Shown here piece by piece: positions 1 to 6,321 of a stretch of 7,426 bases of DNA. Location: contig CAZMND010000099.1 in NCBI GenBank assembly GCA_964567585.1, positions 1 to 7,426 on the forward strand. The letters are read 5' to 3'. The notes beneath the pieces were generated by a model. The model saw only the letters and a list, made by a program, of their open reading frames with translations. It made no database searches and was not told the DNA's origin. Positions within the stretch are counted from its first letter, which is position 1, and the number at the start of each line of letters is the position of its first letter. This stretch comes from CALZKI01 sp964567585 (GTDB lineage: Bacteria > Bacillota > Clostridia > Lachnospirales > Lachnospiraceae). The position numbers were made by a program, and so were the translations under genes.

Positions 1-171
1 GACAATGTAATTGATTACAAAGATGTAAACAAATTAAAAAGATACGTATCTGAAAGAGGTAAAATTCTTCCTAGAAGAATTACTGGTAACTGTGCAAGAC
101 ACCAGAGAACTCTTACAGTAGCTATCAAACGTGCAAGACATATCTCTTTAATGCCTTACACAGCAGAATAA
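1..171 (+). CDS. rpsR: 30S ribosomal protein S18, C-terminal part
   Basis: The window opens inside a reading frame whose last 56 residues are visible, ending in TAA. They carry the S18 signature: DYKDVNKLKRYVSERGKI, then LPRRITGN, then RHQRTLTVAIKRARHISLMPY. S18 binds 16S rRNA on the platform of the small ribosomal subunit next to S6. In Firmicutes rpsR is normally the last gene of rpsF-ssb-rpsR, and the terminator 10 bases after the stop fits that. The start codon and N-terminus lie left of the window. The motif leaves little doubt about identity. Confidence 0.97.
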   Translation, partial: DNVIDYKDVNKLKRYVSERGKILPRRITGNCARHQRTLTVAIKRARHISLMPYTAE

Positions 172-181
172 GAAAAATAAC

Positions 182-217
182 AAAGACCAATTACCCAAAA
201 AGGTAGTTGGTCTTTTT
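182..217 (+). terminator. Intrinsic terminator after rpsR
   Basis: AAAGACCAA (182-190) pairs with TTGGTCTTT (207-215). The stem continues inward with T191-G206, T192-A205, A193-T204, C194-G203 and C195-G202 around a CAAAAA loop. The T-run is 213-217. It ends the S18 operon, so gdpP needs its own promoter downstream. Confidence 0.93.
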
Positions 218-270
218 GTATACCACATATGTCGATTTTTGCGTTTTTATATCTAAATAATGGTGTAGCA

Positions 271-301
271 TTACAGTGAAAAAAATGATATACTTACAGT
301 G
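271..301 (+). promoter_or_regulatory. Probable extended -10 promoter for gdpP-rplI-dnaB, with direct repeats
   Basis: The 198-base gap between rpsR and gdpP holds the rpsR terminator and this site. TATACT at 289-294 is preceded by TG at 286-287, giving an extended -10 (TGaTATACT). No good -35 is visible at the usual distance, which is tolerated by extended -10 promoters. The 8-bp word TTACAGTG occurs at 271-278 and again at 294-301, on both sides of the -10 and 23 bp apart, about two helical turns, so a regulator could bind there. Transcription would start near 301, leaving a leader of about 70 bases before gdpP. This is a motif-based call only. Confidence 0.5.
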
Positions 302-369
302 TATGGTGATTTTAACAGGTGAGATGGTTTCGAAAGAAATGATTCATTGATGCACACTAGGAGATTTAT

Positions 370-2424
370 ATGAAGAACAGTGTTAAGTTAAAAGGCAGAT
401 TAAAGACCTATATGCAATATTCCATTTATTTGGGTATTGTGTTGGTGCTTGTGGATATAGGAGTATTTCTGATTGATGTCAGAGCCGGCTTGTTGCTTTG
501 TGCATTTGTTGTATTTTATTTCGCAATTGTGGCGTTTATGCTTTTGTACAACAGACCGATTATTATGAATGAGCTTATAAGCTTTGCGACTCATTACGGA
601 CAGATTCAGAAACGTCTTTTAAGGGAACTTGAATTACCACATGCTCTTTTGGATGAAAGCGGTAAAATTGTATGGACTAACAAGGCGTTTGAAGATTTGG
701 TTCATAAGCCTAAGGGATACAATAAGTCCATTACATCTATTTTTTCGAATATTACCCGTGAAAAGCTTCCTGGCGAAAACGGTATGGATGATGCGGAAAT
801 GGAAGTGGAGTTTGAAGATGGAAACTACACGATGAAGATGAAGAAAATTCCGCTGAGAGAAATGGCTGAAAACAGTGATATTATCGAAGCAAGAGGCTAT
901 GATGGATATTTAATCGCAGTGTATATGTTTGATAATACAGCACTGCAGATTGCTTTGAAGGAAGTGGATGACCAGAGTCTTTGTGTTGGAATGATTTATA
1001 TTGATAACTATGAGGAAGCTTTGGAGAGTGTAGAAGAGGTTCGTCGTTCGCTTTTGACTGCTCTTATTGACAGAAAAATAAACAAATATATTTCTGCAAT
1101 TGATGGTATTTCCAGAAAAACAGAAAAAGATAAGTTTCTTATTGTTTTGCGGAAAAAATCAGCACTTCAGCTGCAGGAAATGCGTTTTGATATATTAGAT
1201 GATGTAAAAACTGTCAGCATCGGTAATGAAATGGCTGTGACAGTCAGTATCGGACTTGGTTATGATGGTTTGACATATGCGCAGAATTGCGAATTTGCAC
1301 GTAATGCCATCGATTTGGCGCTTGGCCGAGGCGGTGATCAGGCTGTCGTAAAAACACCCGAAAATATTGTGTATTACGGCGGTAAGAGCCAGCAGGTTGA
1401 AAAGAATACACGTGTAAAAGCGCGAGTAAAGGCACATGCTTTAAAGGAAATTATTTCGGCAAAAGATCAGGTCATTATTATGGGACACAGACTTGCGGAT
1501 GTGGATAGTTTTGGTGCGGCAATCGGTATTTACCGTATTGCAAAAACACTGGAAAGACGTGCACATATTGTTTTAAATGATGTGACAACTTCCGTAAAGC
1601 CATTGGTTGACTTGTTTGAAAATAATCCGGACTATGAAGACAATATGATTGTTACAAGTCAGGAAGCCTTGGATTTGGCAGAAAAGAACTCGGTTCTGGT
1701 AGTTGTTGACGTAAACAAACCAAGCATTACGGAATGTCCGGAACTTTTGAAGGTGTGTAAATCCATTGTGGTTTTGGATCACCACAGACAAGGCTCTGAA
1801 ACAATTGAAAATGCTACGTTATCCTATGTGGAAGCCTATGCGTCTTCGGCATGTGAAATGGTTTCGGAAATTTTGCAGTACATTTACGATAACATTAAAA
1901 TTACAAATGAAGAAGCGGACTGTATGTACAGCGGTATTATGATAGATACCAATAATTTTATGACAAAAACAGGTGTTAGAACATTTGAAGCGGCGGCGTT
2001 TTTGCGTCGTAACGGTGCGGATGTTACACGTGTAAGAAAACTGTTCAGAGAAGATGTTGATGAGTATAAGGCTAAGGCTGATGCGGTTAGTCAGGCGGAA
2101 ATTTACAGAACTTACTATGCAATTTCTACCTGTACAAGTGACGGAATTCAGAGTCCAACGATTATCGGTGCTCAGGCGGCAAATGAACTTTTGAATATTA
2201 AGGGTATCAGAGCCAGCTTTATTTTGACCGCGTATCAGGGCGTTATTTATGTCAGTGCCCGTTCTATTGATGAAGTGAATGTTCAGATCATTATGGAACG
2301 CTTAGGCGGTGGTGGACATTTGAACGTGGCAGGTTGTCAGTTCGAAGGCGCGACTATCGAAGAGGGTATTGAGGCCTTGAAACAGACAATAGATACAATG
2401 ATTGAAGAAGGTGACTTGGAATGA
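370..2424 (+). CDS. gdpP: Cyclic-di-AMP phosphodiesterase GdpP (DHH-DHHA1, membrane-bound)
   Basis: A 684-residue protein, close to the roughly 660 of Bacillus GdpP. It hydrolyses c-di-AMP to pApA, which affects potassium and osmotic balance and the cell wall. Two hydrophobic segments at about 15-37 and 39-61 anchor it in the membrane. A PAS-like sensor region follows (about 80-190, LELPHALLDESGKIVW), then a GGDEF-like domain (about 200-345) that lacks a true GGDEF motif, as is typical of the family. The DHH domain shows GHRLADVDS (H373, D377, D379), D447 in VVVDVN, LDHH (470-472) and D526 in MIDTNNF. These are the expected metal ligands, so the enzyme should be active. The DHHA1 domain has GGGGH at 646-650. 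AGGAG lies 6 bases before the ATG. The stop overlaps the rplI start. Confidence 0.95.
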   Translation: MKNSVKLKGRLKTYMQYSIYLGIVLVLVDIGVFLIDVRAGLLLCAFVVFYFAIVAFMLLYNRPIIMNELISFATHYGQIQKRLLRELELPHALLDESGKIVWTNKAFEDLVHKPKGYNKSITSIFSNITREKLPGENGMDDAEMEVEFEDGNYTMKMKKIPLREMAENSDIIEARGYDGYLIAVYMFDNTALQIALKEVDDQSLCVGMIYIDNYEEALESVEEVRRSLLTALIDRKINKYISAIDGISRKTEKDKFLIVLRKKSALQLQEMRFDILDDVKTVSIGNEMAVTVSIGLGYDGLTYAQNCEFARNAIDLALGRGGDQAVVKTPENIVYYGGKSQQVEKNTRVKARVKAHALKEIISAKDQVIIMGHRLADVDSFGAAIGIYRIAKTLERRAHIVLNDVTTSVKPLVDLFENNPDYEDNMIVTSQEALDLAEKNSVLVVVDVNKPSITECPELLKVCKSIVVLDHHRQGSETIENATLSYVEAYASSACEMVSEILQYIYDNIKITNEEADCMYSGIMIDTNNFMTKTGVRTFEAAAFLRRNGADVTRVRKLFREDVDEYKAKADAVSQAEIYRTYYAISTCTSDGIQSPTIIGAQAANELLNIKGIRASFILTAYQGVIYVSARSIDEVNVQIIMERLGGGGHLNVAGCQFEGATIEEGIEALKQTIDTMIEEGDLE

Positions 2425-2867
2425 AAATAATTTTATTACAGGATGTGAAAACATTAGGTAAAAAAGGTGAGATTATTGAGGCGAACGATGGTTATGCGCG
2501 TAATTATATCTTGCCAAAAAAAATAGGTGTGGAAGCAAATGCAAAAAATATGAATGATTTGAAACTTCAGAAGGCAAATCAGGAAAAAGTGGCGCAGCAA
2601 ATACTTGATGCGGCAAAAGCATTTGCAAAGGATTTGGAGTCAAAAGAAGTTGTTTTAACAATGAAAGCAGGCGAAGGCGGAAGAGTATTCGGTTCTGTTT
2701 CGTCCAAAGAAATTGCGCAGGCATTTAAGGATCAGTGCAGTGTGGAAATTGATAAGAAGAAAATTGTTTTGACAGATCCGATTAAGACTTTTGGTACTTT
2801 TGATGTGAAGGTAAAATTACATCCACAAGTGACAGGTACATTGAAGGTAAAGGTAAAAGAACAGTAA
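2421..2867 (+). CDS. rplI: 50S ribosomal protein L9
   Basis: A 148-residue protein of normal L9 length. The N-terminal domain opens MKIILLQDVKTLGKKGE and has the family signature GYARNYILPKK, which binds 23S rRNA. A lysine- and alanine-rich helix (about 45-75) links it to the C-terminal domain, which contains GRVFGSVSSKEIAQA. Its ATG overlaps the gdpP stop in the four bases ATGA, so translation is probably coupled, helped by AGAAGGTGA (2404-2412) inside the end of gdpP. The gdpP-rplI-dnaB order is common in Firmicutes and unites c-di-AMP turnover, ribosome assembly and replication on one mRNA. No defects are seen. Confidence 0.97.
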   Translation: MKIILLQDVKTLGKKGEIIEANDGYARNYILPKKIGVEANAKNMNDLKLQKANQEKVAQQILDAAKAFAKDLESKEVVLTMKAGEGGRVFGSVSSKEIAQAFKDQCSVEIDKKKIVLTDPIKTFGTFDVKVKLHPQVTGTLKVKVKEQ

Positions 2868-2886
2868 GAGAAAAGGAGAAAGCTTC

Positions 2887-4227
2887 ATGGCAGAGTTAGA
2901 AGAAGCTTTATTAAAAAGGGTTTTACCGCATAGTATAGAGGCAGAACAGTCGGTTATCGGTTCTATGGTTATGGATGCGGAAGCCATTGTTCAGGCATCG
3001 GAAATTATCACAGGCGATGATTTTTATAATAAGCAATACGGCGTTGTTTTTGAAACAATGGTAGAACTTCATAACAGCGGAAAACCGGTAGATATTGTAA
3101 CACTGCAAGATGGATTAAAAGAAAAAAATGTTCCGGCTGAAGTAAGCTCTTTGGAATTTTTGCGTGATTTAATTACATCGGTGCCAACCTCGGCAAACGT
3201 GAAATCCTATGCAAAAATTGTTGCAGATAATTCAACACTTCGAAAAATGATTCGGACAGCTGAAGAAATTGAGAATACATGTTATGCCAGAAAAGAGTCG
3301 TTAGAGACGATTTTAGAAGAGGCAGAGAAAAGAGTATTTAATCTTGCTCAGAAGCGAAATACAGGCGAAACAGTGCCGATTAGGAAGGTTGTTACGAATG
3401 CGTTAAATAAAATTGAAATTGCATCCAGAAATAAGGGTTCCGTAACCGGTATTCCTACGGGCTTTTTGGATTTGGATACAAGAACGGCAGGATTACAGCC
3501 TTCAGACCTTATTTTGGTTGCAGCCCGTCCTTCTATGGGTAAAACGGCGTTTGTACTTAATATCGCCCAGCACGTGGCATTCAGACAGAATATGGCGGTT
3601 GCGATATTCTCCTTGGAAATGTCAAAGGAACAGCTTGTAAACCGTATGTTTTCCTTGGAGTCTAAGGTGGATGCGCAGGATCTTCGTACAGGACAGCTTT
3701 CCGAAGCGGATTGGGAAAAATTGATTGAAAGTGCAGGTACGATTGCACAGTCCCATTTGATTATTGATGATACACCGGGTATCAGCATTGCAGAAATGCG
3801 TTCTAAGTGTAGAAAATTTAAAATGGACCATGATTTGAAACTTATCATTATCGACTACTTACAGTTGATGAGTGGTAGTGGAAAATCTGATTCAAGACAG
3901 CAGGAAATTGCGGATATTTCACGTTCGCTTAAGGCCCTGGCCAGAGAGCTAAGTGTTCCGGTTATTGCGCTTTCACAGCTTAGCCGTGCCGTAGAACAAA
4001 GACCTGACCACAGACCGATGATGTCGGATCTTCGTGAATCCGGAGCTATCGAGCAGGATGCCGACGTTGTAATGTTCATCTATCGTGATGATTATTATAA
4101 TAAAGAAACGGACAAGCCAAATGTTGCGGAAATTATCGTAGCTAAGCAAAGAAATGGTCCGATTGGAACCGTGGAACTTGTATGGTTACCGCAATACACA
4201 CAATTTGCAAACAAAGCAAGAGATTAA
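2887..4227 (+). CDS. dnaB: Replicative DNA helicase DnaB
   Basis: A 446-residue protein, the usual DnaB length with no intein. It is the hexameric 5'-3' helicase that unwinds DNA at the replication fork and binds primase. The N-terminal domain begins at about residue 14 with PHSIEAEQSVIGSMV. A linker leads to the RecA-like ATPase domain: Walker A ARPSMGKT (213-220, with Lys219 and Thr220), Walker B LIIIDYLQLM (319-328, with Asp323), then ALSQLSRAVEQRPDHRP and LRESGAIEQDADVVMF, all typical of the family. Start choice: AAGGAG (2873-2878) lies 8 bases before the ATG. The gap from rplI is 19 bases, and a terminator follows the stop, so dnaB is the last gene of this operon. Confidence 0.98.
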   Translation: MAELEEALLKRVLPHSIEAEQSVIGSMVMDAEAIVQASEIITGDDFYNKQYGVVFETMVELHNSGKPVDIVTLQDGLKEKNVPAEVSSLEFLRDLITSVPTSANVKSYAKIVADNSTLRKMIRTAEEIENTCYARKESLETILEEAEKRVFNLAQKRNTGETVPIRKVVTNALNKIEIASRNKGSVTGIPTGFLDLDTRTAGLQPSDLILVAARPSMGKTAFVLNIAQHVAFRQNMAVAIFSLEMSKEQLVNRMFSLESKVDAQDLRTGQLSEADWEKLIESAGTIAQSHLIIDDTPGISIAEMRSKCRKFKMDHDLKLIIIDYLQLMSGSGKSDSRQQEIADISRSLKALARELSVPVIALSQLSRAVEQRPDHRPMMSDLRESGAIEQDADVVMFIYRDDYYNKETDKPNVAEIIVAKQRNGPIGTVELVWLPQYTQFANKARD

Positions 4228-4236
4228 TGTATTTAC

Positions 4237-4278
4237 AAAAGAGGACAAGCCTAAAAAGCAGGTATTGTTCTCTTTTTT
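4237..4278 (+). terminator. Intrinsic terminator after dnaB
   Basis: AAAAGAG (4237-4243) pairs with CTCTTTT (4270-4276). The stem continues with G4244-T4269 and ACAA (4245-4248) with TTGT (4265-4268), then one bulged A (4264), and closes with CCT (4250-4252) against AGG (4260-4262). The loop is AAAAAGC and the T-run is 4273-4278. That T-run is also the left end of the next long hairpin. Confidence 0.88.
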
Positions 4279-4339
4279 ACTTTACAGGAAAGACCTTGTC
4301 ACACTAACGTGTGAAAGTTCTTGCCCGTAAAGTAAAAAA
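4273..4339 (+). repeat. Long imperfect hairpin / inverted repeat after dnaB
   Basis: TTTTTTACTTTAC (4273-4285) and GTAAAGTAAAAAA (4327-4339) are perfect 13-bp inverted arms. Inside them AAGACCTT (4290-4297) pairs with AAGTTCTT (4315-4322) with one mismatch, and CACAC (4300-4304) pairs with GTGTG (4309-4313) around the loop TAAC. Nearly all of the 67 bases can fold into one rod. It overlaps the dnaB terminator T-run, so the two structures exclude each other. It could be an mRNA 3'-end stabiliser, a palindromic repeat element, or part of the leader of the next gene. Confidence 0.7.
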
Positions 4340-4340
4340 A

Positions 4341-4407
4341 GATACTCCGCAGGATGCGCAGCTCGCGGAGAAGAAATTAATTGCTACGCAATACCGCTCG
4401 CGCGCGG
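4341..4407 (+). promoter_or_regulatory. GC-rich structured leader before the MerR-type gene
   Basis: Unlike its AT-rich surroundings, this stretch is built from complementary GC words. CTCCGC (4345-4350) pairs with GCGGAG (4365-4370), and could instead pair with a second GCGGAG (4404-4409). ATTGC-TAC-GCAAT makes a small hairpin at 4380-4392. CCGC (4394-4397) pairs with GCGG (4404-4407). AGGATGCGCA (4351-4360) matches the 5' arm of the following terminator (4408-4417) at 8 of 10 positions, so it could take over the 3' arm and act as an antiterminator. No known riboswitch class was recognised. It may instead be a copy of a dispersed repeat. Confidence 0.5.
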
Positions 4408-4435
4408 AGATTGCGCAACCTGCGCAATCTTTTTT
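4408..4435 (+). terminator. Intrinsic terminator (possible attenuator) just before the MerR-type gene
   Basis: AGATTGCGCA (4408-4417), loop ACC, TGCGCAATCT (4421-4430) form a perfect 10-bp stem followed by a T-run to 4435. Only seven bases separate it from the AAAGGAGG ribosome binding site of the next gene, leaving no room for a separate promoter. Transcription into that gene must therefore read through it, or the site controls it. Confidence 0.85.
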
Positions 4436-4457
4436 ATATGTAAAAGGAGGAAAAAGG

Positions 4458-5057
4458 ATGGAAAAAACATATTTGATTTCGGACGCGGCAAAACAGGTGC
4501 AGGTGGAAACGCACGTACTTCGTTATTGGGAGGAGGAACTGGGACTGCCCATCAAGAGAAATAAGTTGGGGCATAGGTATTACACCGGAAGCGATGTGGA
4601 GTTCTTCAAGGAGGTTAAGAAAATGAAAGATACGGGACTGCAGTTAAAGGCTATCCGAATGTATATGAAGGATGGAAAAATCATACCGATAGATGGACAA
4701 AACATGGCGGTGAACAGCTTGCAAGCGGAAGAGACTAAGATAGTACCTATACATACAGAAAATCCCGTAAATGCAGTGATAGAGGATACAGAAGAAGTGA
4801 GCCGTGAAGAAAAGAGTCTGCGCCTTCAATATCTTTTAAAACAGTTTATTAAAGAGGCGGTGCAAGACAGCAATCAGGAATTGTATAATCAGATGCGTGA
4901 TACGATTATGAAAGAACTGGATTATCAATTCAGGACGCAGGAGGAACGGGAGGATAAACGTGAAGAAAACAGAATAGAACGTGAAGAAAAGCATTTCAGA
5001 CAGCTGGATGAACTACTTAGAAAAAAGAATAGAAGGAGAAGAAATAAAGCACAATGA
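4458..5057 (+). CDS. MerR-type winged-helix DNA-binding protein with charged coiled-coil tail
   Basis: A 199-residue protein starting at the ATG that lies 7 bases after AAAGGAGG (4443-4450). The N-terminal 70 residues form a MerR-like DNA-binding domain: YLISDAAKQVQV (helix-turn-helix), VLRYWEEELG, then GHRYYTGSDVEFFKEVKKMK (wing and second helix pair). There is no cysteine-based metal site or drug-binding domain. After a linker (about 75-115), the rest is highly charged and probably helical, with runs such as EEREDKREENRIEREEK, ending in a basic KKNRRRRNK tail. This layout resembles MerR-like coiled-coil proteins such as RacA, which anchor or organise DNA, as well as ordinary regulators. Its target is unknown. 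The GC-rich terminator in front suggests low or controlled expression. Confidence 0.82.
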   Translation: MEKTYLISDAAKQVQVETHVLRYWEEELGLPIKRNKLGHRYYTGSDVEFFKEVKKMKDTGLQLKAIRMYMKDGKIIPIDGQNMAVNSLQAEETKIVPIHTENPVNAVIEDTEEVSREEKSLRLQYLLKQFIKEAVQDSNQELYNQMRDTIMKELDYQFRTQEEREDKREENRIEREEKHFRQLDELLRKKNRRRRNKAQ

Positions 5058-5066
5058 CAGAAATAA

Positions 5067-5097
5067 AAAAGAGTTCGCAAAGAATGCGAACTCTTTT
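5067..5097. terminator. Bidirectional terminator between the MerR-type gene and ferredoxin
   Basis: AAAAGAGTTCGCA (5067-5079), loop AAGAA, TGCGAACTCTTTT (5085-5097) form a perfect 13-bp stem. A-rich sequence on the left and T-rich sequence on the right make it work for both converging genes, whose stop codons are only 50 bases apart. Confidence 0.93.
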
Positions 5098-5107
5098 CGT
5101 CTTATAA

Positions 5108-5278
5108 TTATTCTTCTGAAATAGCTCCGGTTGGGCAAGCACCAGCGCAAGAACCACATGAAATACATGTATCTGCATCGATTTCGTATTTTCCATCGCC
5201 CATGCTGATTGCACCTACAGGACACTGAGATTCGCAAGCACCGCAAGCTACGCAAGCATCACTAATAACAAATGCCAT
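5108..5278 (-). CDS. Small 2[4Fe-4S] clostridial-type ferredoxin
   Basis: A 56-residue soluble electron carrier, the usual size of clostridial ferredoxins. It begins MAFVISDACVACGAC and holds two cluster motifs: C9-x2-C12-x2-C15-x3-C19-P and C38-x2-C41-x2-C44-x3-C48-P, each followed by a GAIS turn. All eight ligands are present, so both clusters should form. The ATG lies 8 bases after AGGAGG (read on the - strand). It follows pflA on the same strand with an 89-base gap that holds its own promoter-like sequences. Low-potential ferredoxin could supply the electron that radical SAM enzymes need to cleave SAM, so a link to PflA is plausible. It could equally serve general fermentation (pyruvate:ferredoxin oxidoreductase, hydrogenase). 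That role is inferred from position only. Confidence 0.95.
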   Translation of the reverse strand: MAFVISDACVACGACESQCPVGAISMGDGKYEIDADTCISCGSCAGACPTGAISEE

Positions 5279-5334
5279 AATAGAATCCTCCTTAAGTAAA
5301 TAATTTTAGAATAAGTTTCGTTCCTTTAATAATA

Positions 5335-5362
5335 ATACAAAATTGTATTTTATACAAGTCAA
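5335..5362 (-). promoter_or_regulatory. Ferredoxin promoter region with three TTGTAT half-sites
   Basis: Read on the - strand, a -35-like TTGACT (5357-5362) begins five bases after the pflA stop, followed by AT-rich sequence with a possible -10 TATTAT about 19 bases further on. On the + strand ATACAA (5335-5340), TTGTAT (5343-5348) and ATACAA (5352-5357) alternate with gaps of 2 and 3 bases. They form two overlapping palindromes, as in operators of MarR/OhrR-like repressors. The -35 is good but the spacing to the -10 is long. The AT-rich hairpin could also act as a weak terminator for pflA. Confidence 0.45.
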
Positions 5363-5367
5363 ATTTA

Positions 5368-6132
5368 CTACTTTATTGTCTTTTCTGCATCGACACGGCG
5401 GTCTTTGATACCCTGCAAAATAACCTGCTTCTTTTCGATGACTTTATTTTTGTCCATAGCAGGAATTCCGTCTAATTTATATTCCATACCGAGCTGTTCA
5501 TATTTAGTTTTTCCCATGGTGTGATAGGGGAGTACGTCCAGAGCCTTTACGTTAGTAAAGCCACCAATAAAATAACCAAGCTTGTATAAATATTCATCGT
5601 CATCCGTAATGGTAGGAACTACCACGTGGCGAATCCACATATCTACTTTTCTGTCATTTAAATACTCACAGAAGGCCAAAATACCGTCATTTGGCTGCTG
5701 GGTAAGTTCTTTATGCTTATCAGGGTCAATGTGCTTAATATCAAGCATTACGAGGTCTGTAAGGGGCATTAACTTGTCCAGTTTTTCAATGAAAGCATCG
5801 TTTCCCGGTTTATAGGCAATACCTGATGTGTCAATACAGGTGTGAATATCTTTTTCTTTTGCAAGGGTAAATAGTTCAATTAAGAAATCTACCTGCATAA
5901 GTGGTTCGCCACCTGTGACGGTGATGCCACCACCTTTATAGAAAGGACGGTTTCGTTCGTATTGTGCAATAATTTCGGATGCTTCCATAATTTTACCGCC
6001 TGTCATTGCCCATGTATCGGGATTGTGGCAGTAGGCACATCGCATAGGACAGCCCTGTACAAAAACTACAAATCTAACGCCCGGTCCATCTACGGTACCG
6101 AAGCTTTCTAAAGAATGAATACGTCCACTCAT
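5368..6132 (-). CDS. pflA: Pyruvate formate-lyase-activating enzyme (radical SAM)
   Basis: A 254-residue protein, close to E. coli PflA (246). It uses a [4Fe-4S] cluster and S-adenosylmethionine to abstract a hydrogen from the radical glycine of PFL, switching it on in the absence of oxygen. The radical SAM motif is C28-x3-C32-x2-C35 in GCPMRCAYCHNPDTW, preceded by ESFGTVDGPGVRFVVF, which is typical of PFL activases. VTGGEPLMQ (72-80) is the GGE SAM-binding motif. MLDIKHIDPDKH and IRHVVVPTITDDDEY are further family markers. It has no extra ferredoxin-like domain, so it is a PFL type rather than an activase of other glycyl radical enzymes. The ATG was chosen because CGGAGG sits 5 bases upstream. 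Its substrate here is probably the separate 81-residue radical subunit encoded just upstream. Confidence 0.96.
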   Translation of the reverse strand: MSGRIHSLESFGTVDGPGVRFVVFVQGCPMRCAYCHNPDTWAMTGGKIMEASEIIAQYERNRPFYKGGGITVTGGEPLMQVDFLIELFTLAKEKDIHTCIDTSGIAYKPGNDAFIEKLDKLMPLTDLVMLDIKHIDPDKHKELTQQPNDGILAFCEYLNDRKVDMWIRHVVVPTITDDDEYLYKLGYFIGGFTNVKALDVLPYHTMGKTKYEQLGMEYKLDGIPAMDKNKVIEKKQVILQGIKDRRVDAEKTIK

Positions 6133-6147
6133 AATATCCTCCGTTCT

Positions 6148-6161
6148 GAGCACGTGTGCTC
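6148..6161 (-). promoter_or_regulatory. Inverted repeat at the expected pflA transcription start
   Basis: GAGCAC-GT-GTGCTC is a perfect 6-bp inverted repeat with a 2-base centre. It lies about 7 bases after the predicted -10 and before the ribosome binding site. It could be a repressor site at the transcription start, or a tiny 5' hairpin if the mRNA begins further upstream. No known regulator was matched. Confidence 0.45.
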
Positions 6162-6167
6162 TAAATA

Positions 6168-6196
6168 AGTATACTAAATATTTAGAAAAATATAAA
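6168..6196 (-). promoter_or_regulatory. Predicted pflA promoter
   Basis: On the - strand, TTTATA (6191-6196, weak -35) and TATACT (6168-6173, good -10) are separated by exactly 17 bases. The spacer contains the perfect palindrome CTAAATATTTAG (6174-6185), a candidate operator. A terminator lies directly upstream, so pflA needs its own promoter. Transcription would start near 6160. Confidence 0.6.
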
Positions 6197-6236
6197 CCTG
6201 TTTCTTCTATCTTTTGACGGAAACCTATGGAAATAT

Positions 6237-6289
6237 AAAAAAGAGGCCTCGCCTTTGACGAATTTTCTTCGTAATGGCGAAAGCCTCTT
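6237..6289 (-). terminator. Intrinsic terminator after the glycyl radical subunit gene
   Basis: In + strand coordinates, AAGAGGC (6241-6247) pairs with GCCTCTT (6283-6289), CGCC (6250-6253) with GGCG (6276-6279), and ACGAA (6258-6262) with TTCGT (6268-6272) around a 5-base loop. Reading on the - strand the stem is followed by six T (6242-6237). It ends the split PFL operon and separates it from pflA. Confidence 0.92.
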
Positions 6290-6321
6290 ATTAGTTAATC
6301 TTTATACGTCCAAAGAAAGGC

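Noticed and set aside
3348..3848. Long reading frame of 166 codons on the - strand inside dnaB
   Set aside because: It lies wholly within the conserved ATPase domain of dnaB on the opposite strand, has no recognisable domain, and is best explained by codon bias of dnaB.
4311..4457. In-frame GTG start giving the MerR-type protein 49 extra residues
   Set aside because: The extension runs straight through the long hairpin and the GC-rich terminator, has no good ribosome binding site, and precedes a perfect AAAGGAGG followed by ATG at 4458 where the MerR domain begins.
5013..5255. Two overlapping - strand frames across the ferredoxin region (80 and 65 codons)
   Set aside because: They are other-frame shadows of the 56-residue ferredoxin and run through the bidirectional terminator into the end of the MerR-type gene.
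6133..6153. GTG start at 6153 for pflA, adding 7 residues
   Set aside because: The codons overlap the GGAGG ribosome binding site of the ATG at 6132, and PflA proteins begin near the GRIHSLESFG segment.
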